Source: Aegilops tauschii subsp. strangulata (taxonomy: Eukaryota > Streptophyta > Magnoliopsida > Poales > Poaceae). From it: a stretch of DNA of 64,000 nt. Under the pieces are notes generated by a model. It was not told the DNA's origin. It worked only from the letters and a program-made list of their open reading frames with translations, and made no database searches. Every line of letters begins with the position of its first letter. Position 1 is the first letter of the stretch. A program made the translations under genes and the position numbers. Location: assembly GCF_002575655.3 (NCBI RefSeq), contig NC_053036.3, positions 163,594,627-163,658,626 of the forward strand, read 5' to 3'. Below, piece after piece: positions 34,005-47,010 of this stretch.

Positions 34005-37000
34005 ATGGCCCGTGTTATTGTTCCGCTGAATTTTAATGCGTTCCTTGGGAAAGCAAAGTTGAAAGATGATGGTAGCAATTACACGGACTGGGTCCGTAAC
34101 TTGAGGATTATCCTCATTGCTGCACAGAAGAATTACGTCCTGGAAGCACCGCTAGGTGCCAAACTTGCTGCAGGAGCAACACCAGATGTTATGAACGTCT
34201 GGCAGAGCAAAGCTGATGACTACTCGATAGTCCAGTGTGCCATGCTTTACGGCTTAGAACCGGGACTTCAACGACATTTTGAACGTCATGGTGCATATGA
34301 GATGTTCCAGGAGTTGAAGTTAATATTTCAAGCAAATGCCCGGATTGAGAGATATGAAGTCTCCAATAAGTTCTACAGCTGCAAGATGGAGGAGAACAGT
34401 TCTGTCAGTGAGCATATACTCAGAATGTCTGGGTATAAGAATCACTTGATTCAACTAGGAGTTAATCTTCCGGATGATAGTGTTATTGACAGAATTTTTC
34501 AATCACTGCCACCAAGCTACAAGAGCATCGTGATGAACTATAATATGCAAGGGATGGATAAGACAATTCCCGAGCTCTTCGCAATGCTAAAAGCTGCGGA
34601 GGTAGAAATCAAGAAGGAGCATCAAGTGTTGATGGTCAACAAGACCACCAGTTTCAAGAAAAAGGGCAAAGGGAAGAAGAAGGGGAACTTCAAGAAGAAC
34701 AGCAAACAAGTTGCTGCTCAAGAGAAGAAACCCAAGTCTGGACCTAAGCCTGAGACTAAGTGCTTCTACTGCAAACAGACTGGTCACTGGAAGCGGAACT
34801 GCCCCAAGTATTTGGCGGATAAGAAGGATGGCAAGGTGAACAAAGGTATATGTGATATACATGTTATTGATGTGTACCTTACTAGAGCTCGTAGTAGCAC
34901 CTGGGTATTTGATACTAGTTCTGTTGCTAATATTTGCAACTCGAAACAGGGACTACAGATTAAGCGAAGACTGGCTAAGGACAAGGTGACGATGCGCGTG
35001 GGAAATGGTTCCAAAGTCGATGTGATCGCCGTCGGCACGCTACCTCTACATCTACCTTCGGGATTAGTTTTAGACCTAAATAATTGTTATTTGGTGCCAG
35101 CATTGAGCATGAACATTATATCTGGATCTTGTTTGATGCGAGACAGTTATTCATTTAAAACTGAGAATAATGGTTGTTCTATTTATATGAGTAATATCTT
35201 TTATGGTCATGCACCCTTGAAGAGTGGTCTATTTGTGTTAAATCTCGATAGTAGTGATACACATATTCATAAGGTTGAAGCCAAAAGATGTAGAGTTGAT
35301 AATGATAGTGCAACTTATTTGTGGCACAGCCGTTTGGGTCATATTGGTGTAAAGCGCAAGAAGAAACTCCATACCGATGGACTTTTGGAATCACTTGATT
35401 ATGAATCACTTGGTACTTGCGAACCATGCCTCATGGGCAAGATGACTAAAACGTCGTTCTCCGGAACAATGGAGCGAGCAACAGATTTGTTGGAAATCAT
35501 ACATACTGATGTATGTGGTCCGATGAATATTGAGGCTCGCGGCGAGTATCGTTATTTTCTCACCTTCACAGATGATTTGAGCAGATATGGGTATATCTAC
35601 TTAATGAAACATAAGTCTAAAACGTTTGAAAAGTTCAAAGAATTTTAGAGTGAAGTGGAAAATCATCGTAACAAGAAAATAAAGTTTCTACGATCTGATC
35701 GTGGAGGAGAATATTTGAGTTAAAAGTTTGGTCTACATTTGAAACAATGCGGAATAGTTTCGCAACTCACGCCACACAGAACACCACAGCGTAATGGTGT
35801 GTCCGAATGTCGTAATCGTACTTTACTAGATATGGTGCGATCTATGATGTCTCTTACTGATTTACCGCTATCGTTTTGGGGTTATGCTTTAGAGACGGCT
35901 GCATTCACGTTAAATAGGGCACCATCTAAATCTGTTGAGATGACTCCTTATGAACTGTGGTTTGGCAAGAAACCAAAGTTGTCGTTTCTTAAAGTTTGGG
36001 GCTGCGATGCTTATGTGAAAAAGCTTCAACCTGATAAGCTCGAACCCAAGTCGGAGAAATGTGTCTTCATAGGATACCCAAAAGAAACAGTTGGGTACAC
36101 CTTCTATCACAGATCTGAAGGCAAGACTTTTGTTGCTAAGAATGGATCCTTTCTAGAGAAGGAGTTTCTCTCGAAAGAAGTGAGTGGGAGGAAAGTAGAA
36201 CTTGATGAGGTAACTGTACCTGCTCCCTTATTGGAAAGTAGTTCATCACAGAAAACGGTTCCTGTGACATCTACTCCAATTAGTGAGGAAGCTAATGATA
36301 ATGATCATGAAACTTCAGATCAAGTTACTATCGAACCTCGTAGGTCAACCAGAGTAAGATCCGCACCAGAGTGGTATGGTAATCCTGTTCTGGAGGTCAT
36401 GTTACTAGACCATGACGAACCTACGAACTATGAGGAAGCGATTATGAGCCCAGATTCCGCAAAATGCCTTGAGGCCATGAAATCCGAGATAGGATCCATG
36501 TATGAGAACAAAGTGTGGACTTTGGTTGACTTGCCTGATGATCGACAAGCCATCGAGAATAAATGGATCTTCAAGAAGAAGACTGACGCTGACGGTAATG
36601 TTACTGTCTACAAAGCTCGACTTGTTGTGAAAGGTTTTCGACAAGTTCAAGGAGTTGACTACGATGAGACCTTCTCACCCCTAGCGATGCTTAAGTCCGT
36701 CCGAATCATGTTAGCAATTGCCGCATTTTATGCTTATAAAATTTGGCAAATGGATGTAAATACTGCATTCCTGAATGGATTTCTGGAAGAAGAGTTGTAT
36801 ATGATGCAAACTGAAGGTTTTATCGATCCAAAAGGTGCTAACAAAGTGTGAAGCTCCAGCAATCCATTTTATGGACTGGTGCAAGCCTCTCAGAGTTGGA
36901 ATAAATGTTTTGATAGTGTGATCAAAGCATATGGTTTTATACAGACTTTTGGAGAAGCCTGTATTTACAAGATAGTGAGTGGGAGCTCTGTAACATTTCT

Positions 37001-37991
37001 AATCTTATATGTGGATGACATATTGTTGATTGGAAATGATATAGAATTTCTGGATAGCATAAAAGGATACTTGAATAAGAGTTTTTCAATGAAGGACCTC
37101 GGTGAAGCTGCTTACATGTTGGGCATCAAGATCTATAGAGATAGATCAAGACGCTTAATTGGACTTTCACAAAGCACATACCTTGACAAAGTTTTGAAGA
37201 AGTTCAAAATAGATTAGGCAAAGAAAGGGTTCTTACCTGTGTTACAAGGTGTGAAGTTGAGTAAGACTCAATGTCCGACCACTGCAGAAGATAGAGAGAA
37301 AATGAAAGATGTTCCCTATGCTTCAGCCGTAGGCTCTATCAAGTATCCAATGCTGTGTACCAAACCTGATGTGTGCCTTGCTATTAGTTTAGCAGGGCGG
37401 TACCAAAGTAATCCAGGAGTGGATCACTGGACAACGGTCAAGAACATCCTGAAATACTTGAAAAGGACTAAGGATATGTTTCTCGTTTATGGAGGTGACA
37501 AAGAGCTCATCGTAAACGGTTACGTTGATGCAAGCTTTGACACTGATCCGGATGATTCTAAATCGCAAACCGGATACGTGTTTATATTGAACGGTGGAGC
37601 TGTCAGTTGGAGCAATTTTAAACAAAGCGTCGTGGCGGGATCTACGTCTGAAGCGGAGTACATTGCTGCTTCAGAAGCAGCAAATGAAGGAGTCTGGATG
37701 AAGGAGTTCATATCCGATCTAGGTGTTATACCTAGTGCATCGGGTCCAATGAAAATCTTTTGTGACAATACTGGTGCAATTGCCTTGGCAAAGGAATCCA
37801 AATTTCACAAGAGAACCGAGCACATCAAGAGACGCTTCAACTCCATCCGGGATCAAGTCCAGATGGGAGACATAGAGATTTGCAAGATACATACAGATCT
37901 GAATGTTGCAGACCCGTTGACTAAGCCTCTTCCACGAGCAAAACATTATCAGCACCAAGGCTCCATGGGTGTTAGAATCATTACTGTGTAA
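34005..37991 (+). pseudogene. Copia gag-pol polyprotein of the Angela-type element
   Basis: One reading frame with no frameshift, broken only by in-frame stops at 35646, 35721, 36849 and 37215; final stop 37989-37991. Order: gag (34005-34750); CCHC zinc knuckle CFYCKQTGHWKRNC (34761-34802); protease with D-T-S at 34911-34919, where D-T-G is usual; integrase zinc domain (about 35323-35435); integrase core (HTDVCGPM, SDRGGEY, ECRNRT); reverse transcriptase with YVDDI at 37008; and RNase H with YVDASFD near 37522 and FCDNTGAI. At least two stops (35646, 37215) are TAG where CAG would be expected, consistent with C-to-T decay of methylated DNA. It is inactive as it stands. Confidence 0.95.
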
Positions 37992-38009
37992 TCTAGATTA
38001 TTGACTCTA

Positions 38010-38024
38010 GTGCAAGTGGGAGAC
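38010..38024 (+). promoter_or_regulatory. Polypurine tract of the Angela-type element
   Basis: GTGCAAGTGGGAGAC lies directly before the 3' LTR, the usual plus-strand priming site of this group. Confidence 0.7.
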
Positions 38025-39758
38025 TGAAGGAAATATGACCTAGAGGCAATAATAAAGTTATTATTTATTTCCTCATATCATGATAAATGTTTATTATTCA
38101 TGCTGGAATTGTATTAACCGGAAACTTAGTACATGTGTGAATACATAGACAAACAGAGTGTCACTAGGATGCCTCTACTTGACTAGCTCGTTAATTAAAG
38201 ATGGTTGTGTTTCCTAACCATACACATGAGTTGTCATTTGATTAACGGGATCACATCATTAGGAGAATGATGTGATTGACTTGACCCATTCCGTTAGCTT
38301 AGCACTTGATCGCTTAGTATGTTGCTATTGCTTTCTTCATGACTTATACATGTTCCTATGACTATGAGATTATGCAACTCCCGTTTACCAGAGGAACACT
38401 TTGTGTGCTACCAAACGTCACAACATAACTGGGTGATTATAAAGGTGCTCTATAGGTGTCTTCGATGGTGTTCGTGGGGTTGGCATAGATCAAGAATAGG
38501 ATTTGTCACTCCGATTGTCGAAGAGGTATCTCTGGGCCCTCTCGGTAATGCACGTCAGTATAAGCCTTGCAAGCATTGTAACTAATGAGTTAGTTGCAGA
38601 ATGATATTTTACGGAACGAGTAAAGAGACTTGCCGGTAACGAGATTGAACTAGGTATTAAGATACCGACGATCGAATCTTGGGCAAGTAACATACCGATG
38701 ACAAAGGGAACACCGTATATTGTTATGCAGTTTGGCCGATAAAGATCTTCGTAGAATATGTGGGAGCCAATATGAGCATCCAGGTTCCGCTATTGGTTAT
38801 TGACCGGAGACGTGTCTCGGTCATGTCTACATAGTTCTCGAACCCGTAGGGTCCGCACGCTTAAAGTTCGGTGACGATCGGTATTATGAGTTTTTGTGTT
38901 TTGATGTACCGAAGGTAGTTCGGAGTCCCGGATATGATCACGGACATGACGAGGAGTCTCGAAATGGTCGAGACGTAAAGATCGATATATTGGACGACTA
39001 TGTTCGGACACCGGAAAGGTTCCGGAAGGTTTCGGACATATACCGGAGTACCGGGGGGTTACCGGAACCCCCCGGGGAGATAATTGGGTCTCATGGGCCC
39101 TAGTGGGAGAAGAGGAGGGGCGGCCAAGGGCAGCCGCGCCCCCCCTCTAGTCCGAATTGGACAAGGAGGGGGGCGGCGCCCCCCTTTCCTTCTCTTCCTC
39201 TCTCCCTTCCTTCTCCCCTCCTACTCCAACTAGGAAAAGAGGGAGTCCTACTCCCGGTGGGAGTAGGACTCCCCCCTTGGCGCGCCCTCCTCCTGGCCGG
39301 CCGCCTCCCCCTAGCTCCTTTATATACGGGGGCAGGGGGGCACCCCATAGACACACAAGTTGATCTGTTGATCTCTCCCAACCGTGTGCGGTGCCCCCCT
39401 CCACCATAATCCACCTCGATCATATCGTAGCGGTGCTTAGGCGAAGCCCTACGTCGGTAGCATCATCATCACTGTCATCACACCGTCGTGCTGACAAAAC
39501 TCTCCTGCAAAGCTTTGCTGGATCGGAGCTCGCGGGACATCATCGAGTTGAACGTGTGCTGAACTCGGAGGTGCTGTGTGTTCGGTACTTGGATCGGTCG
39601 GATCATGAAGATGTACGACTACATCAACCGCGTTGTGCTAACGCTTCCGCTTTTGGTCTACGAGGGTACGTGGACACACTCTCCCCTCTCATTGCTATGC
39701 ATCACCATGATCCTGCGTGTGCGTAGGATTTTTTTTGAAATTACTACGTTCCCCAACA
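38025..39758 (+). repeat. 3' LTR of the Angela-type element (1734 bp)
   Basis: Starts TGAAGGAAATATGACC and ends TTCCCCAACA. It has neither the CACTA nor the Gypsy insertion found in the 5' LTR and so shows both empty sites (near 38536 and 39023). Confidence 0.95.
39319..39326 (+). promoter_or_regulatory. TATA box of the Angela-type 3' LTR
   Basis: TTTATATA in the same context as 32333 in the 5' LTR; transcription from it would run into the Maximus 3' ORF. Confidence 0.5.
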
Positions 39759-39763
39759 GGGCT
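39759..39763 (+). repeat. Target-site duplication GGGCT, right copy
   Basis: Identical to 25742-25746 on the other side of the element. Confidence 0.95.
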
Positions 39764-41116
39764 ACCATGTCTTGAAGAGGCTCTTGACTGCTTTCGGGAT
39801 GTTGGTCTTGTTCCCTTTGTGACTGACAAGGAACACTGGAATGAAGGGTTCTACTGTAGTTCTATGCTACTCTCCATATTCGGGGTTACAACAAGTATCC
39901 GAAGACTTGGATCCTTGAGTGGATGACAAGTGATGTACATCACGAAGCCAAAGCTCAAGACATCATCGAGCTTACTTCCCTACCCACTCTAGGTGAGTTA
40001 TATGAACCTGGTTATCAGCTTCATAGGAATGGGCTCCAGAGCATTTTTCAGAAGCCCGAGCCAAATATGAGCCAAATGCTTAGCATGATGAAGCCATTGC
40101 CACAAGATGCTGAATACCCAAAGGAGTTCTTTGTCAAGGATCTAGAGTACTTGCCACACACAGTATACCACATTCTGAGGCGTACTCTCTGGACTATCAA
40201 GGGAAATTCTTCTGAAGCTAAACTTGAAGGCGCCATGAAGACTTTGGTATTCTATATCATCAATGGCATCAGGTTCAACACCCAGGATTTCGTCATCAGA
40301 CAACTTGCTGCTTCTGGGATTGATCTGTTTGGCCTGAAGTTCTATGCACCATGGGTGATGCGCTTGATTAAGCTTCATTCCACCATTGACTATCAACCCT
40401 CAGTGTGCAACCATATTGTTTTTCTGCCTGAAGTTGATATGTCTATTGAAGCCATCTACCCCGAGCCTCCAAAAAAGCCACTCCACCTTTAAAATGCTGA
40501 ATTTCACAGCTTCACGCAGCCAATTGAAGGAATTTTTGTGCCCAATGCTGCAACTCCTGCATATCCTCCGGCTGGCAACATGCGCTTTCCGCACCAAGCC
40601 AACACTGAAGCCACTGCAAGCACAATTGCTCAAAGGCCTCAGAAGTGTCCTCGTGTACTCAATGACTGAGAGCTTCCGGTGGCATTGCATCAAAAGCAGG
40701 ATAAGCATCATGACTGGCTGAAGCGTCAAATGCAGAGTCTCTTGGTGGATGTTAATCGCACCAGAAACTTGGCCACCAAGAACACATTCGTTGCACATGA
40801 AGCCTGCTGGCGGTCCTGGCAGAGCCTCACACTACTATGTTCTGAAGATGATCTGCGTGCAGATGGCTTCACAGAGCACTTCAAGTTTAACTCCAGGCCT
40901 CCTCAAAATGCAAGCTGGCGTCGCACTCCCTCCATTGAAGATTCTGAGCATTCATCTTCGGCTGCAACTGTTGTTGCGAGAGCCGTCGATGAAGAAGACG
41001 ACACCACTTCACCAACCCTGGCTGCACTGCATCACGATACTGCGTCAGGCCCGTCTACACCACCAAACTCCAACGACGACCCTGCTCCATCTTCTACTCC
41101 AGCTGGGAACGAGTAG
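39764..41116 (+). pseudogene. Extra 3' ORF of Maximus-type element, C-terminal part
   Basis: Continues the frame that stops at 25746; when one copy of the TSD is discounted the reading frame runs through the insertion site. A frameshift near 39895 leads into a folded-looking block (39923-40489, with LEYLPHTVYHILRRTLW and FYAPWVMRLIKLHS), an in-frame TAA at 40490, another stop near 40667, then a region with a helix-rich stretch (KHHDWLKRQMQSLLVD, about 40700) and a Ser/Thr/Pro-rich tail. The last stop is TAG 41114-41116. The function of this protein in Sireviruses is not established; I saw no convincing signal peptide or membrane segment in this part. Confidence 0.7.
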
Positions 41117-41619
41117 ATCATCTATGTCTTCAAACCTTTTTGGTCATTACTAACAAAAGGGGGAGAAGCATTTGGGATTGATAGTCTTCAAGCGGGTCCA
41201 TATTGGTGGTTGCATTATTTTTGCTAAGTTCTTACAACTCTCGTTTTGAAACAATTTGGCTTTTGAGTTGTAACACTTAAATTTGATGGTCGTCTGCTGC
41301 GTTTTGCTGCTACTTTGTGATGCGATGATAAATTCCGCATGAACTCATTCTGCAGACGCCCATTTTTCATTGTGCATGTCATTATCTTCGTTATTCTTAT
41401 ACATGCATGATGAATTGTCTTCGTAAGTTGAAGAGGATCTCCACAAAGTAAAACCTGCCATGTGCATTTGCATTCAAAAGCAAACTACTTATATGCACAT
41501 CTTCAGGGGGAGGCTTTTGCAACTTATGAAGACAATGCCTTAATCCTTAACTCTCACAAACTTTTATCCCCATTGAAAACTTCAACCGGTTTGTCATCAA
41601 TCACCAAAAAGGGGGAGAT
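41117..41619 (+). other. Maximus-type 3' untranslated region with repeated polypurine tracts
   Basis: Three G-rich purine tracts: AAAAGGGGGAGAA (41156-41167), CAGGGGGAGG (41504-41513) and AAAAAGGGGGAGAT (41606-41619), the last directly before the 3' LTR. Multiple conserved polypurine tracts before the 3' LTR are a known Sirevirus trait. Confidence 0.75.
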
Positions 41620-42828
41620 TGTAAGTGCTTCTAGTGCCACCCCTAGTTGGTTTTGGAGTATTGACGACAAACTTGGTTGAGGGACTAATGTGTTTGTGAG
41701 AATTGCAGGATAACACAGGTAGTAGTCCCTCATTAATTCGGTTTACCTACCAGAGATGGCCCCTAAAAATGTGTGAAGACATTGAAGACAATGGTGGTTC
41801 GTGAAGACATTCACGATGAAGATTATGACATGAGAAGACATTCATGTGAAGACTATGGAGTGCGAAGACATAGTTGTTTCGTAGTTTCCTTTTCTTCTTT
41901 GTTGAGTCATAGGAACCACCGTACTATTAAGTGGGGTCCAAGTGAACAAAGTCAGAGTGACTGAAGTGATGCTCAACCAAATCCTATGTCTTCGAGCGAA
42001 GACAATGAGAGAAAATCTTATCCAGAGCTCAATGAGTCAGCTTTACTTGTAGCCCAAGTCAAGCTGTCGCGTGTGTTTGAAATCCGACCGTTGGACACAT
42101 GTAGGTTCCTTAGTGACCGACGGTCATTTCGGACAAATCTGGTCGGGTTGCCTCCAGGCTATACATAGCTCCCCCTACACCATAAATTGGTGGCTGCTCA
42201 GAGTTAGTGCACGGCTTTTGTCGTTTGAGAGCAACCCACCTCCGAAGCATTTGAGAAAGAGATCCTTGTGAGGACAAAGCCCAAAACACCCAGAGCCAAA
42301 GAGTGTTAGGCATCACTGAAGTCTTTCTGTCCGCGTGACCTGAAGACTTATTACACTTGAGGACTGTGAATCCTCCAGCCAGTTAGGCGTCGCGTTTTGA
42401 GCATCCAAGAGTCATTGTGGATTGCCAGTGAACGAAGTCTGTGAAGGTTTGGAAGTCTACCTTGAAGATTTACCAGAGTGATTGGGCAAGGACTGGGTGT
42501 CCTTAGCTCAAGGGGAATAAGGTGAAGACCCGGTCTTCAGAGTTAAATCTCAGCCTCCCTAACCAGACGTACAGTTGTAACAACAATTGGAACTGGTCTA
42601 CCAAATCCTTGTCTTCACCAAGCAACTGGTTCTAACCTTCACTTCCCTACTTTACAGTTTGTCTTCGTGAAGTCATTGCCTGCTTGTCTGATATGATTGA
42701 CTTCACTGAGTGAAGACTATTTACCGTTTGGCTTCATAATGTCTTCCATCCTGATCCATACTACCTAGCTGTTGATAGTCTTCGTGCTTTCACTTCATTG
42801 CTTACTTGACTATGACTATGACTTCGAA
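41620..42828 (+). repeat. 3' LTR of the Maximus-type element, 3'-truncated
   Basis: Starts TGTAAGTGCTTCTAGTGCC directly after a polypurine tract. It is rich in GAAGAC/GTCTTC words (41770-42760). It ends without a CA terminus where minus-strand Gypsy LTR sequence begins at about 42829. Confidence 0.8.
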
Positions 42829-45800
42829 GCAACTCGAATACCACAAAACAAAACAAAGTATTGGCTTGCAGAATAAGCCAGAACAAACATATGATAGAGG
42901 TTTCGTCTGAAGTTTTCATGGTGGGCCCCACACGGGCTCAATCGTACAGCACCATCATGTACAAGGCTGTGCACATGACATACGAAGCGTCCCCGAGTCG
43001 GCATAGCCAAGGACTCTTTAAGACCCTACGAGACCACTGTAAAATCAACCGTGTACAGGCGAACCACTAGACGTCGAACCCCAATCGTCCCAACTGGGCT
43101 CCACTACTGATCATCAGGAAAAGACACATAGTAACGACCACGTTCCTTGTCGAACTCCCACTTGAGATCGACCCCATCATCTGCACTGGCATCGTCGGCA
43201 CCTGCAACTGTTTTGGTAGAATCTGTGAGTCACGGGGACTCAGCAATCTCACACCCGCGAGATCAAGACTATTTAAGCTTATAGGAAAGGATGGTGTAAT
43301 GAGGTGGAGGTGCAGCGGCAATAAGCATATATGGTGGCTAACTTACGCAAAAGAGAGTGAGAAGAGAAGCAACGGAGCGGTCGTCAACTAGCAATGACCA
43401 AGAAGTGATCCTGAACTCCTACTTACGTCATACATAACTCAAACCGTGTTCACTTCCCAGACTCCGCCGTGAAGAGACCATCACGGCTACACACGTAGTT
43501 GATGCATTTTAATTGCGTCAAGTGACAAGTTCTCTACAACCGGACATTAACAAATTCCCATCTGCCTCATAACCGCGGGCACGGCTTTCGAAAGATAATA
43601 CCCTGCAGGGGTGTCCCAACTTAGCCCATCATAAGCTCTCACGGTCAACGAAGGATGAACCTTCTCCCAGAAAGACCCGATCAGTCTCGGAATCCCGGTC
43701 TACAAGACATTTCGACAATGGTAAAACAAGACCAGCAAAGCCACTCGAATGTGCCGACAAATCCCGATAGGAGCTGCACATATCTCGTTCTCAGGGCACA
43801 CCGGATGGGCAAGACGTCGGGTTGGCATAGACCCTGGTTGCCCAGGGGGCGCCAGACATCGCCCAGTTTGGGCCAGCACTCGAAGGAACACTGGTCCGGG
43901 GGTTTAAAATAAAGATGACCCTCGGGCTCGCAAAAACCCGAGGGAAAAAGGCTTAGGTGGCAAATGGTAAAACCAAGGTTGGGCCTTGCTGGAGGAGTTT
44001 TATTCAAGGCGAACTGTCAAGGGGGTCCCATAAATCACCGACCGCGTAAGGAACGCAAACTCAAGGAACATAATCCCGGTATCTCAGAAACTAGGGCGGC
44101 AGGAGTGGAACAAAACACCAGGCATAAGGCCGAGCCTTCCACCCTTTACCAAATATATAGATGCATTAATTAAAAAAAAGATATTGTGATATCCCAACAT
44201 ATCCATGTTCCAACATGGAACAAACTTCAACTTCACGTGCAACTAGCAACGCTATAAGAAGGGCTGAGCAAAAGCGGTAACTTAGCCAAACAACGGTTTG
44301 CTAGGAAAGGATGGTTAGAGGCTGACATGGAAAAATGGGAGACATGATATAGCAAGTGATAGGTAGCGCAGCATGGCAATAGAGCGAACAACTAGCAAAG
44401 CAAAGATAGAAGTGATTTCGAGGGGTGGTCATCTTGCCTGCAAGGTTCTCAGAGTTGTCGAAAGTTTGATCCTCGTAAGCGTACTCAACGGGTTCCTCGT
44501 TCATGAACTCGTCTCCCGGCGCTACCCAAGACAAGAACACAAGCAACGGAACCATAATCAATCACGATAAATGCACAAACAACATGATGCAAAACATGTA
44601 TGATATGCGAGATATGATATGCGATGCATATGCGTGCTCCGGAAGGAAAATGATGAACAAGGCAGTAACTTGGCAAACCAAGCATGCCACTGGAAAGGTG
44701 AGATGATTTCGGTCGAAATCGATATAAAGTTCACCGGAAACGGATGCACGGTTTGCAAATGGCAAGCAAAACAAGAATGACATGAATCTGCGATAAACAG
44801 CATGATAGCACTTAAAATGCAATAAGTAACAATGCTACAGCACTCCAACATAGCAACAAAGCATATGAAAGTAATCTACAGGAGATGCTTGACAAAAGAT
44901 GAACACTGCGCTACGGCTAGATCACAACATATCAAGCTCAAACAAGCATGGCAAAAGTGCAAAAGATAACAGGTTCACAGACTTGGTGAAAAACTGGACA
45001 TGGCAGAAAAAACAGCATCAGGTAGCAATGTTCAGAGCACGACATCAACATGCTACAAGAACTTAACATAGCAAAACAAGACATGGCCGTATGATAGTAA
45101 ATGCATATGACAAAAGACCCTTACTGACCATAAGCCAAAAAGGACCAGAAGATATGATGGCAAGCATGTGAACATAGCAAGTTTCGTTATCAGGTTTCAG
45201 ACTTAGCAGAAAACAGAGCATGGCAGAAACGATAATATGTAGGCATGTTGGTGAGCTTGATGCACTCACCACAAAGCAATTCATGACAAAAAAAGCATGC
45301 CTACAGCAAGATGGCATGTTTATGAAGCTATCCATGTTAAGAGCAAGAGCATAGCATGTATGGATCAACTACAATAAGCTTGGCAAAATTGCATATCATG
45401 TTGAGAATCTGCCAGAAATATTTTATAGCAAAAGTAGAGCAAGATTGAGTCATGCTATGGTACTCCATAATTGCAAACAAGGGAAGGAATTGATCAATTA
45501 CAACTATAGCTACAAAACATCCTTACTGAGCATCTCCAAAATATGCATGGATCTCACTGTAGCATCAAGTTTACATGGCAACAAAATAACAGAAGACAAA
45601 GACTTGGAGAAATCACTAAGTCTCTGAAATCAGAAACATTACGGAGCCTACTTTGCATGATTGTGCTACTCACCACAGAGATCACAAAAATACATGGAAT
45701 ACACCCTTGGAAAGATGACATGGCATACAACAAAACACATGTAGAGCTCATGCCCATAAGATGCACAGATTAAATGATGCAAAAATGACAAATCTCCAAG

Positions 45801-47010
45801 TTCTGTTAAGAACCAGCAGATAACAGCAACTAGCCCTCTTGCAACAGAGACTTGGGCATCAAGATGACCTCTAATGAACATGGTGCAATTGAACAAAATG
45901 TAGAGCATCATGAGGCGAACAATTTGACATATTGCGCGCGCGAAACGAAGCTACATGCAACGAGTTATGCAATGAGGAACATAAGCATATGTTGTAAAAG
46001 AAAAAAATACTTGGAAGAATTATTAGATCGAGAAAAGTCAACGAGCTCGTACAGATCTGGATCGGGGCCGAATCCTCAGGGAGCTCGCCGGCGGGAGAGA
46101 AGAGGGAGGAAGCGCCGAGCTCCAGCGGAGGGAGGAGGCGGCGGGGCCTCGGGCTGCGGCCGGAGGAGGAGGGGAGGCGCGCCGGCAGGCGGCGGTTGGT
46201 GCGGGGCAGCGCCGGCGGCGGCGGCCAGGGCGAGTGCGGGCCCGGGGCGGCGCCGCCTGGCTCGGGCGGCGGCGGGCGAGTGCGGGCTTGGGCGGGCCCT
46301 CCTCGGGCTCGCCGGGCCGGCGGCGGTGGGAGGCCGGAGCGCTGACGTGTCAGCTCCGGATTCGTCGAGGCGCGGCGGCGGACGCGTCCGGTCCGGTCCG
46401 GACGTGTCCGGCGGCAGAGAGGGAACGGAGCTAGGGTTGGACTGCGCGAAAATCTCGGGGGTCTCACATATTAATAGGTAGAGGGAGCTAGGAGGCTCCA
46501 AATGAGGTGCGGTTTTCGCCCACACGATCGTGATCGAACGACCTAGAGCATGGAAGAGAGTTTGATGGGGTTTGGGCTGGTTTTTAGGGGGGTTTTGCTG
46601 GACACACAAATGAACTTTGTGGATGCCCGGTTAACCGTTGGAGTACCAAACGACCTCCAAATGGAACGAAACTTGACCGGTGGTCTCTGGGTGGTATAAT
46701 AAGGCTACTTAACAAGCCTCGGTCCATTCCGAGAATGTTTGACACCCGCACACGAAAGAAAACAAGAGGGGTGCACCGGAGGAGATAGGAGTGCCGGATT
46801 GCAAAACGGACAACGGGGAAAATGCTCGGATGCATGAGACGAACACGTATGCAAATGCAATGCACATGATGACATGATATGAAAATGCATGACATGACAA
46901 AATGCAAAACGAAAGACAAAACCCGACCACGGAGGGAATATCATAACACATAGCCGGAAATGGCAAGAGTCGGAGTTACAAATATGGCAAGTTACATGCG
47001 GGGTGTTACA
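42829..47010 (-). mobile_element. Long Gypsy LTR, minus strand (Sabrina-like), solo or truncated
   Basis: On the minus strand it starts TGTAACACCCCGC at 47010. A promoter-like part follows, then a very GC-rich leader (46440-46040), then about 3 kb of AT-balanced, non-coding sequence with many GCATG/CATGC words. There is no gag or pol, so it is an LTR rather than an internal domain. The other end near 42829 lacks a clear CA terminus, and the TGTTA following 47010 has no partner at the left, so one side is truncated. Long GC-rich open frames at 45850-46610 on both strands are compositional. Confidence 0.6.

Larger units (their letters stand above)
25747..39758 (+). mobile_element. BARE/WIS/Angela-type Copia element, full length, nested
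   Basis: Two LTRs (25747-32772 including two nested insertions, and 38025-39758), primer binding site, one gag-pol frame and polypurine tract, flanked by a perfect 5 bp TSD GGGCT. Without the insertions the 5' LTR is about 1740 bp, matching the 1734 bp 3' LTR. The LTR contains GGAAATATG(C/A)CCTAGAGGC, characteristic of the BARE/WIS/Angela group. The target is the extra ORF of the Maximus-type element, whose frame continues on the other side. Confidence 0.95.
18929..42828 (+). mobile_element. Maximus/Sirevirus-type Copia element, 3' part
   Basis: Contains the integrase, RT and RNase H part of a Copia pol, a long extra ORF after pol, several polypurine tracts and a 3' LTR. This order is typical of Sireviruses, of which Maximus is the common Triticeae representative. 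The 5' LTR, gag, protease and integrase zinc domain are not in the window; they were lost with the left flank of the preceding Gypsy insertion. The element is split by the BARE/Angela-type copy at 25747-39758. Its 3' LTR is cut at about 42828 by a minus-strand Gypsy LTR. Confidence 0.8.

Noticed and set aside
45852..46609. Long GC-rich ORFs on both strands
   Set aside because: Compositional open frames in a CpG-rich LTR leader; Arg/Ala/Gly/Pro-rich with no domain.
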